NCBI GenBank assembly: GCA_046293075.1
Contig: JBKBPL010000022.1
Location: forward strand, 10,409-74,408
DNA: 64,000 bases
Source of the DNA: Ga0077530 sp046293075
GTDB lineage: Bacteria; Pseudomonadota; Alphaproteobacteria; Rhizobiales; Hyphomicrobiaceae
Direction of reading: 5' to 3'
The notes under the pieces were generated by a model that saw only the letters and a program-made list of their open reading frames with translations, made no database searches and was not told where the DNA came from. Positions 15,692-24,234 of the stretch are shown piece after piece. The first letter of the stretch is position 1. The number at the start of each line of letters is the position of its first letter. Position numbers and translations under genes: made by a program.

Positions 15692-16996
15692 ATGGCGTCG
15701 CTCGGAAGCTACGGGAAGGAAAGAGGGATCAAATACTTCCTGATCTCGTTCGTGGACCTCTTCGGTACCATGCGCGCCAAGATCGTCCCCGCGACTGCCA
15801 TCGATAGTGTTGCCAAGTCCGGTGCCGGGTTCGCAGGCTTTGCCACGTGGTTCGATATGACGCCGGCGCATCCCGACATTCTCGTGTTCCCGGATCCGGA
15901 TACGGCGATCCAGCTCCCCTGGAAGCCGGAGATCGCGTGGGTGACCGGTGATTTAATGATGGATGGCAAGGCCGTCGAGCAGAACCCGCGGCAGGTCCTG
16001 AAGCGCGTCATCGCCGATGCCGCACGTGACGGCCTTGAAATGAAGACGGGCGTCGAGTGCGAGTACTTCCTGATCTCGCCGGACGGCACGTCGATCTCGG
16101 ATCCCGCCGACTTCCAGGTCAAGCCATGCTACGACCAGCAGGCGCTGATGCGCCGCTACGAAGTGATCAAGGAGATCTGCGACTCCATGATCACGCTCGG
16201 CTGGAACCCCTATCAGAACGATCATGAAGACGCGAACGGCCAGTTCGAGATGAACTGGGAATTCGACACGTGTCTGCGCACGGCGGACAAGCACGCCTTC
16301 TTCAAGTTCATGGTGAAGTCAATTGCCGAGAAGCACGGGCTGCGCGCGACGTTCATGCCCAAGCCCTTCGCGAACCTCACGGGCAACGGCTGCCACGCGC
16401 ACGTGTCCCTGTGGTCGACGGGGACGGGCAAGAACCTATTCGACAGCGCGGACGGGGAGCTCGGCCTCTCGCCGGAAGCGTATCACTTCATTGGCGGGCT
16501 TCTGCAGGCCGCGGGATCGATCGCCGCCATCACCAACCCGACCGTGAACTCCTACAAGCGCATCAATGCCCCACCGACGATGTCGGGCGCGACATGGTCG
16601 CCGAGCTCGATCTCGTATGCGGGCAATAATCGCACGCACATGATCCGCATCCCGGATGCGGGCCGGTTTGAGCTCCGCCTCGCGGACGGCGCCGCAAACC
16701 CGTACCTGCTGCAGGCGGCGATCCTCGCGGCCGGGCTCGACGGATTGCGCAACAGGCGCGATCCGGGCAGGCGCCTCGATATCAACATGTACACCGAGGG
16801 GCACACCGTCAGTGACGTGAGCCGCCTTCCGCTCAATCTGCTTGATGCCCTGCGCAGCTTCGAGGCGAGCACCATGCTCAAGGCAGCCTTCGGCGCGGAG
16901 ACCGTTGCCTCCTATGCCAAGTTGCGCCATGCCGACTGGAACGACTACGCGCGCCACCTGACCGAGTGGGAGCGCCAGACGACGCTTGACTGCTGA
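15692..16996 (+). CDS. gmaS: type III glutamine synthetase-like, probable gamma-glutamylmethylamide synthetase
   Basis: A 434-residue glutamine synthetase-fold ligase. Typical pieces are FVDLFGTMRAKIVP at the N-terminus, EVIKEICDSMITLGWNPYQNDHEDANGQFEMNW (seen as adjoining motifs; the E..NGQFE metal site), FMPKPFANLTGNGCHAHVSLW, and the NPTVNSYKR arginine motif with NNRTHMIRIP. The ATG at 15692 has GGAGGGG just upstream. The position behind an mgsABC/glxBCD-like set argues for GmaS (methylamine + glutamate + ATP to gamma-glutamylmethylamide) or rhizobial GlnT; sequence alone does not separate the two. No N-methylglutamate dehydrogenase genes are in the window. Confidence 0.8.
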   Translation: MASLGSYGKERGIKYFLISFVDLFGTMRAKIVPATAIDSVAKSGAGFAGFATWFDMTPAHPDILVFPDPDTAIQLPWKPEIAWVTGDLMMDGKAVEQNPRQVLKRVIADAARDGLEMKTGVECEYFLISPDGTSISDPADFQVKPCYDQQALMRRYEVIKEICDSMITLGWNPYQNDHEDANGQFEMNWEFDTCLRTADKHAFFKFMVKSIAEKHGLRATFMPKPFANLTGNGCHAHVSLWSTGTGKNLFDSADGELGLSPEAYHFIGGLLQAAGSIAAITNPTVNSYKRINAPPTMSGATWSPSSISYAGNNRTHMIRIPDAGRFELRLADGAANPYLLQAAILAAGLDGLRNRRDPGRRLDINMYTEGHTVSDVSRLPLNLLDALRSFEASTMLKAAFGAETVASYAKLRHADWNDYARHLTEWERQTTLDC

Positions 16997-17023
16997 CGAT
17001 GGATCGCGCCGAGGGCGGAGCGT

Positions 17024-17467
17024 TCAGAACATATTGAGCGCGAGCCGGGCTTCGTCGGACATGCGGCTTTGGTCCCAGGGCGGATCGAAGGTCAGATTCA
17101 CCGTCACTCGACCGACGCCATCGATGCTGGCGACGGCATTCTCGACCCAGATCGGCATCTCGCCCGCAACCGGACAGCCGGGAGCCGTCAGCGTCATGTC
17201 GATCCCGACGTTGCGGTCGTCGTCGATGTCAATGCGGTAGATAAGCCCGAGTTCGTAAATGTCGGCGGGAATCTCGGGATCGTAGACTGTCTTGAGGGCC
17301 GCAACGATATCCGCCGTCATCTGCTCGAGCTCTTCGGCAGACAGTCTCGAGCCCTCGACGGGCGTGCCGCCCTCTGCGACGGATGGCGCCATGGTGCGGC
17401 GGGCCGGCGCCGCCGGCGTCTCGGCGCCGATGGTCAGCGTATCGCGCTCCACTGGCTTTCCGTCCAT
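17024..17467 (-). CDS. sufT: Fe-S assembly protein SufT (MIP18/PaaD-like, DUF59)
   Basis: A 147-residue protein, last gene of the suf operon. The conserved DUF59 domain occupies roughly residues 55-147: IVAALKTVYDPEIPADIYELGLIY, TLTAPGCPVAGEMP (the conserved Cys loop) and VTVNLTFDPPWDQSRMSDEAR. SufT helps Fe-S maturation, especially under high demand. The first ~50 residues are variable and Ala/Pro-rich. ATG 17467 lies 13 bases after the sufS stop; a TTG at 17488 would overlap sufS. It ends 27 bases from the convergent gmaS-like gene. Confidence 0.9.
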   Translation of the reverse strand: MDGKPVERDTLTIGAETPAAPARRTMAPSVAEGGTPVEGSRLSAEELEQMTADIVAALKTVYDPEIPADIYELGLIYRIDIDDDRNVGIDMTLTAPGCPVAGEMPIWVENAVASIDGVGRVTVNLTFDPPWDQSRMSDEARLALNMF

Positions 17468-17480
17468 CGGGCTCACTCCA

Positions 17481-18740
17481 CTAGGCAAAGAAGTCGTGCG
17501 CCTTGATCAGCGCCTCGACGAGCGCATCGACCTCGGCGCGCGTATTGTACATGGCAAAGGAAGCGCGGCACGTCGCGGTGACGCCGAGGCGCTCCATCAG
17601 CGGCTGCGCGCAGTGATGTCCCGCGCGCACGGCGACACCCGAGCGGTCGATGATGGTCGAGATGTCGTGCGGATGCATGCCGTCGATGTTGAAGGCGACG
17701 ATGGCGCCCTTGCCTGGCGCGCGCCCGTAGATCCTCAGCCAGTTCAGCTCGGCGAGGCGCTGATGGGCATAAGCACACAGATCCGCCTCATGCGCGGCGA
17801 TGTTCTCGCGGCCGATCTGCATGACGTAGCTGAGCGCAGCGCCGAGCCCGATGGCCTGCACAATCGGCGGCGTTCCCGCCTCAAACTTGTGCGGCGTGAC
17901 GCCATAGGTGACGTTATCCGTCGTCACGGTCTCGATCATCTCGCCGCCGCCAAGGAAGGGCGGCATCGCATCGAGGTGCTTGCGCTTGGCATAGAGCACG
18001 CCGATCCCGGTCGGCCCGTACACCTTGTGCCCGGTAAAGGCGTAGAAGTCGCAGTCAAGGCTCTGAACGTCTACCGGCATGTGCACGGCGGCCTGGGCGC
18101 CATCGACGAAGACCGGGACACCGCGCGTGCGGGCAATGCGCACGATCTCCTTGATCGGAACGACCGTGCCGAGCACGTTCGACATGTGCGTGATGGCAAC
18201 GAGGCGCGTGCGCGGCCCGAGCAGTGTCTCGAAGGCGTCGAGGTCGAGCTCGCCGTCATCGCTGATCGGCGCCCACTTCAGCACGCAGCCCTTGCGCTCG
18301 CGCAGGAAGTGCCACGGCACGATGTTGGAATGGTGCTCCATGATCGAGAGCACGATCTCGTCGCCCTCTTGGAAGCCCGCACCGAAGCTGTACGAAAGAA
18401 GATTGATGGCCTCGGTGATGCTCTTTGTGAAGATGATCTGATCGGCGCTTGGCGCATTGAGGAAGCGCCGTGCGATCTCGCGCGCTTCTTCGAACTTGGC
18501 CGTGGCGGTATTTGAGAGGTAGTGCAGCCCGCGATGGACGTTCGCGTACTCCATCTTGTAGGTGTGGTCGATCGCATCGAGGACGGCGCGCGGCTTCTGC
18601 GCCGAGGCGCCGTTGTCGAGATAGACGAGCGGCTTGCCGTAGACCTCGCGGAAGAGGATCGGGAAATCAGCCCGGACGCGCTGGACGTCGAAGGTCGCGG
18701 CGCTCGCCGGCATCTGTACGACCGTTTCCGTGCTTGCCAT
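17481..18740 (-). CDS. sufS: cysteine desulfurase SufS
   Basis: A 419-residue PLP enzyme of the group II desulfurase type, which takes sulfur from cysteine for SufBCD. Seen: YLDNGASAQKP, HRGLHYLSNTAT, VLSIMEHHSNIVPW, DGAQAAVHMPVDVQ, the PLP lysine in AFTGHKVYGPTGIGVLY, and the persulfide Cys in RAGHHCAQPLMERLG. The signature HHCAQP rather than SGSACSS places it in the SufS class and apart from the NifS-like gene earlier in the operon. A SufE or SufU partner is not in the window. Confidence 0.95.
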   Translation of the reverse strand: MASTETVVQMPASAATFDVQRVRADFPILFREVYGKPLVYLDNGASAQKPRAVLDAIDHTYKMEYANVHRGLHYLSNTATAKFEEAREIARRFLNAPSADQIIFTKSITEAINLLSYSFGAGFQEGDEIVLSIMEHHSNIVPWHFLRERKGCVLKWAPISDDGELDLDAFETLLGPRTRLVAITHMSNVLGTVVPIKEIVRIARTRGVPVFVDGAQAAVHMPVDVQSLDCDFYAFTGHKVYGPTGIGVLYAKRKHLDAMPPFLGGGEMIETVTTDNVTYGVTPHKFEAGTPPIVQAIGLGAALSYVMQIGRENIAAHEADLCAYAHQRLAELNWLRIYGRAPGKGAIVAFNIDGMHPHDISTIIDRSGVAVRAGHHCAQPLMERLGVTATCRASFAMYNTRAEVDALVEALIKAHDFFA

Positions 18741-18779
18741 GATCGGTCCTCGCTCCGGGCTGTGTCGGTCGCCCGGTTG

Positions 18780-20111
18780 TTAGCTCAGCGGCTCGGTGCG
18801 GAGCCATCCAATCGCCAGTGCGGCGATCGCCTGGCGAACGCTCTCGTCGCCGATCTTCTCGATGGCCTCGCCGATGAAGCTCTCCGTGAGCATGGCGCGC
18901 GCCTCGTCTGCGGGAATGCCGCGGGAGCGGCAGTAGAAGAGCAGATCCGGTTCGATCTCCGTGCAGGTGGCGCCGTGGCCGCAGACGACGTCGTCCGCGT
19001 AGATCTCAAGCTCGGGCTTCGAGGAGAACTGCGCGTCCGGCGAAAGCATGAGCGCCTGCGACATCTGCTTGCCGTCGGTCTTCTGGGCATCGGGGCGCAC
19101 GATGATCTTGCCCTGGAAAATGCCGTGAGCGCGCCCGGCGAGCACGCCCTTGAAGAGCTCGCGGCTCTCGCAGGCGGGCACGGCATGATCGACGACGAGC
19201 GTCGTGTCGATGTGATCACTGCCGCGGCCGAGGAAGGCGCCGGAAAGGTCGAGCTTGCCGCCTTCGCCGCTGAACGTGACGTTGATGTCATTGCGCGCAA
19301 GCGCAGGGCTCGCGGTGAGCTGGAAGCCGCGGTAGGTCGCGTCCTTCCCGAGCGTCGTCGTCCACGTGGCCAAGTGCGTTGAGCCCGTTCGATCGACGAG
19401 GCTTTTGATGTGGTCGCAGGTGGCGCCATCGGCCAGCGTGACATCGGTGACGGCGTTGCTGAGGGCGCCGCGCGCGGCACCGTCGAGTGTGACGTGCGCT
19501 TCGATGAGCGTCAGCCTGGCGCCGGTCTCGACGCTGATGACGTTGCGCACTGCGACGGCGCTCGGCTCCGCGGCCGTACGCGCGTGGACGAGCAGCACGG
19601 GCTTACCAGGATCCTGGTCCTTGCGCACCTTGAGCAGCACGCCGTCGCTCATGAATGCGGTGTTGAGCGCGACGACGGGCCCCCCGCGCGCTGCGAATTT
19701 GCCTGCGAGCCAGGACGGGGCCTTCTTGAGCATCTCGGCGAGCGACATCAGCTCAATGACCGCATTTCCCGCCGCGATCTTCGAGAGATCGGCGCGATAG
19801 ACGCCATCCACAAGGACCAAGCGCTCGGCGCCGACGGCCGCGAGCGGGCCCAGCGCGCGGTCGATGTCCGCGGCGGCACCGACCGGTGAGACGGTGGCTC
19901 CCGGCGCCGGCACGTCCCGCAGGCGCTCGCGCAAATCGGTGTACTTCCATTCCTCGATGCGGCGATGGGGCAGGCCCTCCGCCGCGAACGCTTCCATGGC
20001 GCTGGCGCGCAACGCGTGGACCCAGCCGGTGCCCGGCAGGCGCGCCACCGTGGCATCGAACTGCTCGCGCAGCTGGCTCTCGGCCTTCGTTCTCAGGGAC
20101 GTGACGCTCAT
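18780..20111 (-). CDS. sufD: Fe-S scaffold complex subunit SufD
   Basis: A 443-residue SufBD-family protein, partner of SufB and SufC in the SufBC2D scaffold. The N-terminal part has the helix-rich segment with RRIEEWKYTDLRERL, typical of SufD. The C-terminal beta-helix core contains DHAVPACESRELFKGVLAGRAHGIFQGKI as successive motifs, then QMSQALMLSPDAQFSSKPELEIYADDV and CGHGATCTEIEPDLLFYCRSRGIP. The start at 20111 is preceded by GAGGG and lies 7 bases behind the sufC stop. The open frame extends further upstream without similarity. Confidence 0.94.
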   Translation of the reverse strand: MSVTSLRTKAESQLREQFDATVARLPGTGWVHALRASAMEAFAAEGLPHRRIEEWKYTDLRERLRDVPAPGATVSPVGAAADIDRALGPLAAVGAERLVLVDGVYRADLSKIAAGNAVIELMSLAEMLKKAPSWLAGKFAARGGPVVALNTAFMSDGVLLKVRKDQDPGKPVLLVHARTAAEPSAVAVRNVISVETGARLTLIEAHVTLDGAARGALSNAVTDVTLADGATCDHIKSLVDRTGSTHLATWTTTLGKDATYRGFQLTASPALARNDINVTFSGEGGKLDLSGAFLGRGSDHIDTTLVVDHAVPACESRELFKGVLAGRAHGIFQGKIIVRPDAQKTDGKQMSQALMLSPDAQFSSKPELEIYADDVVCGHGATCTEIEPDLLFYCRSRGIPADEARAMLTESFIGEAIEKIGDESVRQAIAALAIGWLRTEPLS

Positions 20112-20118
20112 CGTGCCC

Positions 20119-20874
20119 TCACGCGGCCTTGCCGGTGAAATCGGCATAGCCGGACGTCTCAAGCTCGAGCGCCAGCTCCTTGCCGCCCGTCTTCTGGATG
20201 CGGCCGTTGGCAAGAACGTGCACTTTGTCGGGCACAATGTAGTTCAGCAGGCGCTGGTAGTGCGTGATGACCAGCATCGCGCGCTCAGGGCTGCGCAGCT
20301 TGGTCGCACCCTCCGAGACGATGCGAATGGCGTCGATGTCGAGGCCGGAGTCGGTCTCATCGAGGACGCAGAGCGTCGGCTCGAGGACCGCCATCTGCAA
20401 GACCTCCATGCGCTTCTTCTCGCCCCCCGAGAAGCCGACGTTCAGCGGTCGCTTCAGCATCTCGTCGCTGATGCCGAGCTCGGCCGCTTTGGCGCGTATG
20501 AGCTTCATGAACTCCGGTGTCGTCAGCTCCTTCTGGCCGCGCTTCTTGCGGACCGCATTCAAAGCCGCGCGCAGGAAGGTCATCGTCGCGACGCCGGGGA
20601 TCTCCATGGGGTACTGGAAGGCGAGGAAGACGCCTTTCGCGGCGCGCTCATCGGGGCTCATCTCGAGGACCGATTCGCCATTCCAAAGGATGTCGCCTGC
20701 CGTGACCTCGTAATCGTCGCGGCCGGCGAGAACATAGGCCAGCGTCGATTTGCCCGAGCCATTGGGGCCCATGATCGCGTGCACCTCGCCTGTGGGCACG
20801 ACGAGATCGATGCCTTTCAGGATCTCGGCGCCGTCATCGGCGATGCGGGCGTGCAGGTTCTTGATCTCGAGCAT
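20119..20874 (-). CDS. sufC: Fe-S assembly ATPase SufC
   Basis: A 251-residue ABC-type ATPase of the SufBC2D complex. Walker A is GPNGSGKSTLAY (about residues 36-47), the signature is FSGGEKKRMEVLQM, Walker B is PTLCVLDETDSGLDID with the SufC-specific DETDSG instead of DEPTSG, and the H-loop is ITHYQRLL. It is the normal length. Directly upstream (20875-21034) is a 160-base gap with a GC-rich palindrome that separates it from the unknown small gene. Confidence 0.96.
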   Translation of the reverse strand: MLEIKNLHARIADDGAEILKGIDLVVPTGEVHAIMGPNGSGKSTLAYVLAGRDDYEVTAGDILWNGESVLEMSPDERAAKGVFLAFQYPMEIPGVATMTFLRAALNAVRKKRGQKELTTPEFMKLIRAKAAELGISDEMLKRPLNVGFSGGEKKRMEVLQMAVLEPTLCVLDETDSGLDIDAIRIVSEGATKLRSPERAMLVITHYQRLLNYIVPDKVHVLANGRIQKTGGKELALELETSGYADFTGKAA

Positions 20875-20900
20875 GATCGTGCGGCTCTCCTGACTTACTT

Positions 20901-20927
20901 TCTCCCCTCCCCGTAAGCGGGAGAGGG
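20901..20927. repeat. imperfect GC-rich palindrome upstream of sufC
   Basis: TCTCCCCTCCCC, a GTAAGC loop and GGGAGAGGGA form an imperfect hairpin within the 160-base gap between the small suf-operon gene and sufC. The same C-run/G-run theme appears in the hairpin at 7738-7757. It could be a dispersed intergenic element or a processing site that shapes sufC expression relative to sufB. No function can be read from the sequence. Confidence 0.4.
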
Positions 20928-21034
20928 ACGATGTCCTTCATCCAGCGTGCGGCCCGTGTTGCCGCAATAACCTATCCTCCAGCGCCGCTGCCGCGGCACT
21001 CCCGTGTCGTCAGCGCGCTGCGGTCTGTCGCGGC

Positions 21035-21313
21035 TCAGGCGGCCTGCTGCGGGCTTGCCTCTTCCAGCTCGATCTCCGAGGGATAGAGCACGCCGAGCCA
21101 GTCACAGGCGTCGGGCGACTTCTGCCCGAACTCCACCAGGAACGCTTGGCCCTGCTCCAGGGTCTCGAGAACGGTCACCTGGGCGCCTTGGCGAAGCATC
21201 AGGCCGGGCCGCTTGATCGATAAGGCATTGCGCTGTTTGCACTCGCTTTCCCCAATCTCGCGTGTGAGCCGCGCCTTCATCGTCACCTGACCGAAACCAG
21301 CTGCGTCACTCAT
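21035..21313 (-). CDS. unknown 92-residue protein inside the suf operon
   Basis: A small soluble protein between sufB and sufC, same strand. The start at 21313 is supported by GAGGAGCG just upstream. It has a charged N-terminal half (KARLTREIGESECKQRNA) with a single early Cys, then what looks like a small beta-barrel: GLMLRQGAQVTVLETLEQ, GQAFLVEFGQ and GVLYPSEIELEE. The turn pattern is reminiscent of short SH3-like domains such as DUF4926, but I cannot assign it. Its position suggests co-transcription with Fe-S assembly genes; 214 and 160 base gaps on either side leave room for separate control. Confidence 0.65.
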   Translation of the reverse strand: MSDAAGFGQVTMKARLTREIGESECKQRNALSIKRPGLMLRQGAQVTVLETLEQGQAFLVEFGQKSPDACDWLGVLYPSEIELEEASPQQAA

Positions 21314-21527
21314 TGCTCGCTCCTCAGATTGGGCAGCCACCGCATTAGCGCCCCCGCGCTTCGCTCCCAGCACTCCGTGGTGCAGGGCCCCTCCGCCCGA
21401 CACCCTCTTTTTTGGTCCGACCTGTGGCCGAATGTCGCCATCCTACACATTCCTGACCGAATTGGCAGGCTTTCGCACACGTATTTTTCCCGCACATCCG
21501 CAATCGAACATCGTTAACTCACTCCCA

Positions 21528-23048
21528 TCAGCCCACACTGCCTTCGAGGCTGATGCCGATCAGCTTCTGCGTCTCGGCCATGAACTCCATGGGCAGATGC
21601 TGGAGGACATCGCGGACGAAGCCGTTGACGACGAGGGCCACGGCCTCCTCCTCAGAAAGGCCGCGCTGCGTGCAGTAGAAGAGCATGTTGTCCGAGATCT
21701 TCGATGTCGTGGCCTCGTGCTCGAACTGGGCTGAGGCATTGCGGGCCTCGATGTAGGGAACGGTGTGCGCGCCGCACTTGTCGCCGATCAGGAGGCTGTC
21801 GCAGTTCGTAAAATTGCGCGCGCCGGTCGCCTTGCGATGCGCCGAGACGAGGCCTCGGTAGGTGTTCTGCGACTTGCCCGCTGCAATGCCCTTGGAGATG
21901 ATCCGGCTCGTTGTGTTGCGCCCGAGATGGATCATCTTCGTGCCGCTGTCGACCTGCTGGTGGCCATTGGAGATGGCGATCGAGTAGAACTCGCCGCGAC
22001 TGCCGTCGCCGCGCAGAATGCAGCTCGGATACTTCCACGTGATCGCAGAGCCGGTCTCGACCTGGGTCCAGGAGATCTTCGAGTTCTTGCCGCGGCAGTC
22101 GCCGCGCTTGGTCACGAAGTTATAGATGCCGCCCTTGCCGTCCTTGTCGCCAGGGTACCAGTTCTGGACGGTCGAATACTTGATCTCGGCATCGTCGAGG
22201 GCGATCAGCTCGACCACGGCGGCATGGAGCTGGTTCTCATCACGCATCGGGGCCGTGCAGCCCTCCAGGTAGGAGACGTACGCGCCCTTGTCCGCGATGA
22301 TCAGCGTGCGCTCGAACTGCCCCGTGTTCTTCTCGTTGATGCGGAAGTAGGTCGAAAGCTCCATCGGGCAGCGCACGCCTTCCGGCACGTAGACGAACGA
22401 GCCGTCCGAGAAGACCGCCGAGTTGAGCGCAGCATAGAAGTTGTCGGACTGCGGCACGACGGAGCCAAGGTACTTCCTGACGAGCTCAGGATGCTCGCGC
22501 AGCGCCTCCGAGATCGAGCAGAAGATCACCCCGGCCTTGGCGAGCTCCTTCTTGAAGGTCGTGACCACGGAGACGGAGTCGAACACGGCGTCGATCGCAA
22601 CTCTGCCGGCCATGCTCGCATAGCCATCGGCGCTGTCGCTCGGGCTCGGCTCGCCGGCTTTCCGGACGCCGGCGAGAATCTCCTGCTCCTTCAGCGGGAT
22701 GCCAAGCTTCTCGTAGGTCGCAAGAAGCTGCGGGTCGACCTCGTCCAGGCTCTTGGGGCCGGTCGTGCCTTTGGGCGCAGCGTAGTAGTAGAGGCTATCG
22801 AAGTCGATCTTCGGGTAGGTGACCTTCGCCCAGGTCGGCTCCTTGAGCGCGCGCCAACGGCGGTAGGCGTCGAGGCGCCACTCCAGCATCCAAGACGGCT
22901 CGCCCTTCTTCTCAGAGATGAATCGAACGACGTCCTCATTGAGGCCGCGGGGGGCCTTCTCGGTCTCGATCTCGGTCTCGAAGCCGTACTTGTACTTGTC
23001 GACGTCGATCGCCTTGACCTGTTCGATGGTCTCTTGAACAGCGGCCAT
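21528..23048 (-). CDS. sufB: Fe-S scaffold complex subunit SufB
   Basis: A 506-residue scaffold protein on which SufBC2D builds clusters. Strong family blocks are KKGEPSWMLEWRLDAYRRW, GVIFCSISEALREHPELV, FVYVPEGVRCPMELSTYFRIN, YVSYLEGCTAPMRDENQLHAAVVE, SKISWTQVETGSAITWKYPS and AIHTVPYIE-type residues near GDKCGAHTVPYIEARN (with the Cys thought to receive sulfur in this region). The ATG at 23048 follows GGAGA by a few bases; the frame is open upstream without homology. sufB lies 43 bases after the NifS-like gene. Confidence 0.96.
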   Translation of the reverse strand: MAAVQETIEQVKAIDVDKYKYGFETEIETEKAPRGLNEDVVRFISEKKGEPSWMLEWRLDAYRRWRALKEPTWAKVTYPKIDFDSLYYYAAPKGTTGPKSLDEVDPQLLATYEKLGIPLKEQEILAGVRKAGEPSPSDSADGYASMAGRVAIDAVFDSVSVVTTFKKELAKAGVIFCSISEALREHPELVRKYLGSVVPQSDNFYAALNSAVFSDGSFVYVPEGVRCPMELSTYFRINEKNTGQFERTLIIADKGAYVSYLEGCTAPMRDENQLHAAVVELIALDDAEIKYSTVQNWYPGDKDGKGGIYNFVTKRGDCRGKNSKISWTQVETGSAITWKYPSCILRGDGSRGEFYSIAISNGHQQVDSGTKMIHLGRNTTSRIISKGIAAGKSQNTYRGLVSAHRKATGARNFTNCDSLLIGDKCGAHTVPYIEARNASAQFEHEATTSKISDNMLFYCTQRGLSEEEAVALVVNGFVRDVLQHLPMEFMAETQKLIGISLEGSVG

Positions 23049-23091
23049 CTTTTTCTCCGTGCTCCTGATCGTGTTGTTTCTGTTATGTCGC

Positions 23092-24234
23092 TCAGGCGGC
23101 TGTCCGCGCGCGTGGACGGGCGGCGATCTCGCGCCAAGCGGCGAGACAGCGGTCGATATCATGATCCGTGGTCGCGGGGCCGATGCTGAAGCGGATGGCG
23201 GACCGGGCCGTCGCCTCGTCGAGCCCCATGGCCATCAGAACGTGACTGGCGCCGATCTTGCCGGCCGAGCAGGCGGCGCCCGCGCTCACGGCGATGCCGG
23301 CGAGGTCGAAGCGGATGACCAGCGTCTCTGCTGTGTGTCCGGGCAAGGTGAGGCAGGTCGTATTGGGCAGACGCTCGGCGCACGCACCAATGATCCTGGC
23401 TTCCGGTGTCAGGTCGAGAAGCCCCGCCTCGAGCCGGTCGCGCAGGCGCGCGATGCGGCCATGCGCGGCGATCGCGCTGCGTGCGGCCTCGGCGGCCGCA
23501 CCGAAGCCCGCGATGCCAGGGACGTTCTCTGTTCCACCGCGGCGCCGCCGCTCCTGCCCGCCGCCGCCGAGCAGCGCCGGCAGCTCATGGCCGTCGCGAA
23601 TGACAAGCGCGCCGACGCCCGTCGGACCGCCGAGCTTGTGGGCCGAAAGGGCCAAGAAATCAGCGCCAAGGGCAGCGAAATCTACCGCGATGCGGCCTGC
23701 GGCCTGCGCGGCATCCGTGAAGAAGAGCGCACCCGCCTCGCGGCCCAGACTGGCTGCTTCGGCGACCGGCTGGATGACGCCCGTTTCGTTGTTCGCGATC
23801 TGCAGCGCGATCAGCACGTTGCCTGGGCCGAATGCGCGAACGGCGGTCGCGGCCTTGCCGGCGAGATCACTGGCGTTGACACGCCCATCCGAGGCAACAT
23901 CGACGTGCACGCGCCGGCCTGCCACCGCCTCGGCCGGCCGCAGCACGGCGTCGTGCTCGATGCTGGTGGCGAGGACGGCCGCCCAGGGTGCCGCGAGCAC
24001 GGAGGCGCAGGCCTCGGTGGCGCCGCTCGTGAAGATCACCTCGGAGGGCCGCGCTCCCACGAGGGCCGCGACCTGCTCGCGCGCGGTCTCGACGATGGCG
24101 CGGGCGCGCCGCCCCTCGGCATGAACCGAGGAGGGATTGCCGCCCGCGTCGAGCGCCCGCGCGATGGCCGCCCGCGCTTCGGGAAGCAGCGGCGCAGTGG
24201 CGTTCCAGTCGAGGTATGTGCGCTCTGGGATCAT
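23092..24234 (-). CDS. NifS/IscS-like cysteine desulfurase
   Basis: A 380-residue class V aminotransferase-fold PLP enzyme, group I desulfurase type. It begins YLDWNATAPLLPEAR, then GGNPSSVHAEGRRAR, TSGATEA, SIEHDAVL, QIANNETGVIQP, TDAAQAAGRI, the PLP lysine in SAHKLGGPTGVGAL, RRGGTENVPGIAGFG and the active Cys in VSAGAACSAG. It makes a second sulfur source beside SufS in the same operon, a frequent arrangement in alphaproteobacteria. The ATG at 24234 overlaps the iscR stop by 4 bases (ATGA), showing translational coupling. Confidence 0.92.
   Translation of the reverse strand: MIPERTYLDWNATAPLLPEARAAIARALDAGGNPSSVHAEGRRARAIVETAREQVAALVGARPSEVIFTSGATEACASVLAAPWAAVLATSIEHDAVLRPAEAVAGRRVHVDVASDGRVNASDLAGKAATAVRAFGPGNVLIALQIANNETGVIQPVAEAASLGREAGALFFTDAAQAAGRIAVDFAALGADFLALSAHKLGGPTGVGALVIRDGHELPALLGGGGQERRRRGGTENVPGIAGFGAAAEAARSAIAAHGRIARLRDRLEAGLLDLTPEARIIGACAERLPNTTCLTLPGHTAETLVIRFDLAGIAVSAGAACSAGKIGASHVLMAMGLDEATARSAIRFSIGPATTDHDIDRCLAAWREIAARPRARTAA

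Noticed and set aside
21310..21495. A 61-codon minus-strand frame just upstream of the small suf-operon gene
   Set aside because: No Shine-Dalgarno, no conserved-looking segments, and it overlaps the leader of the better supported gene.
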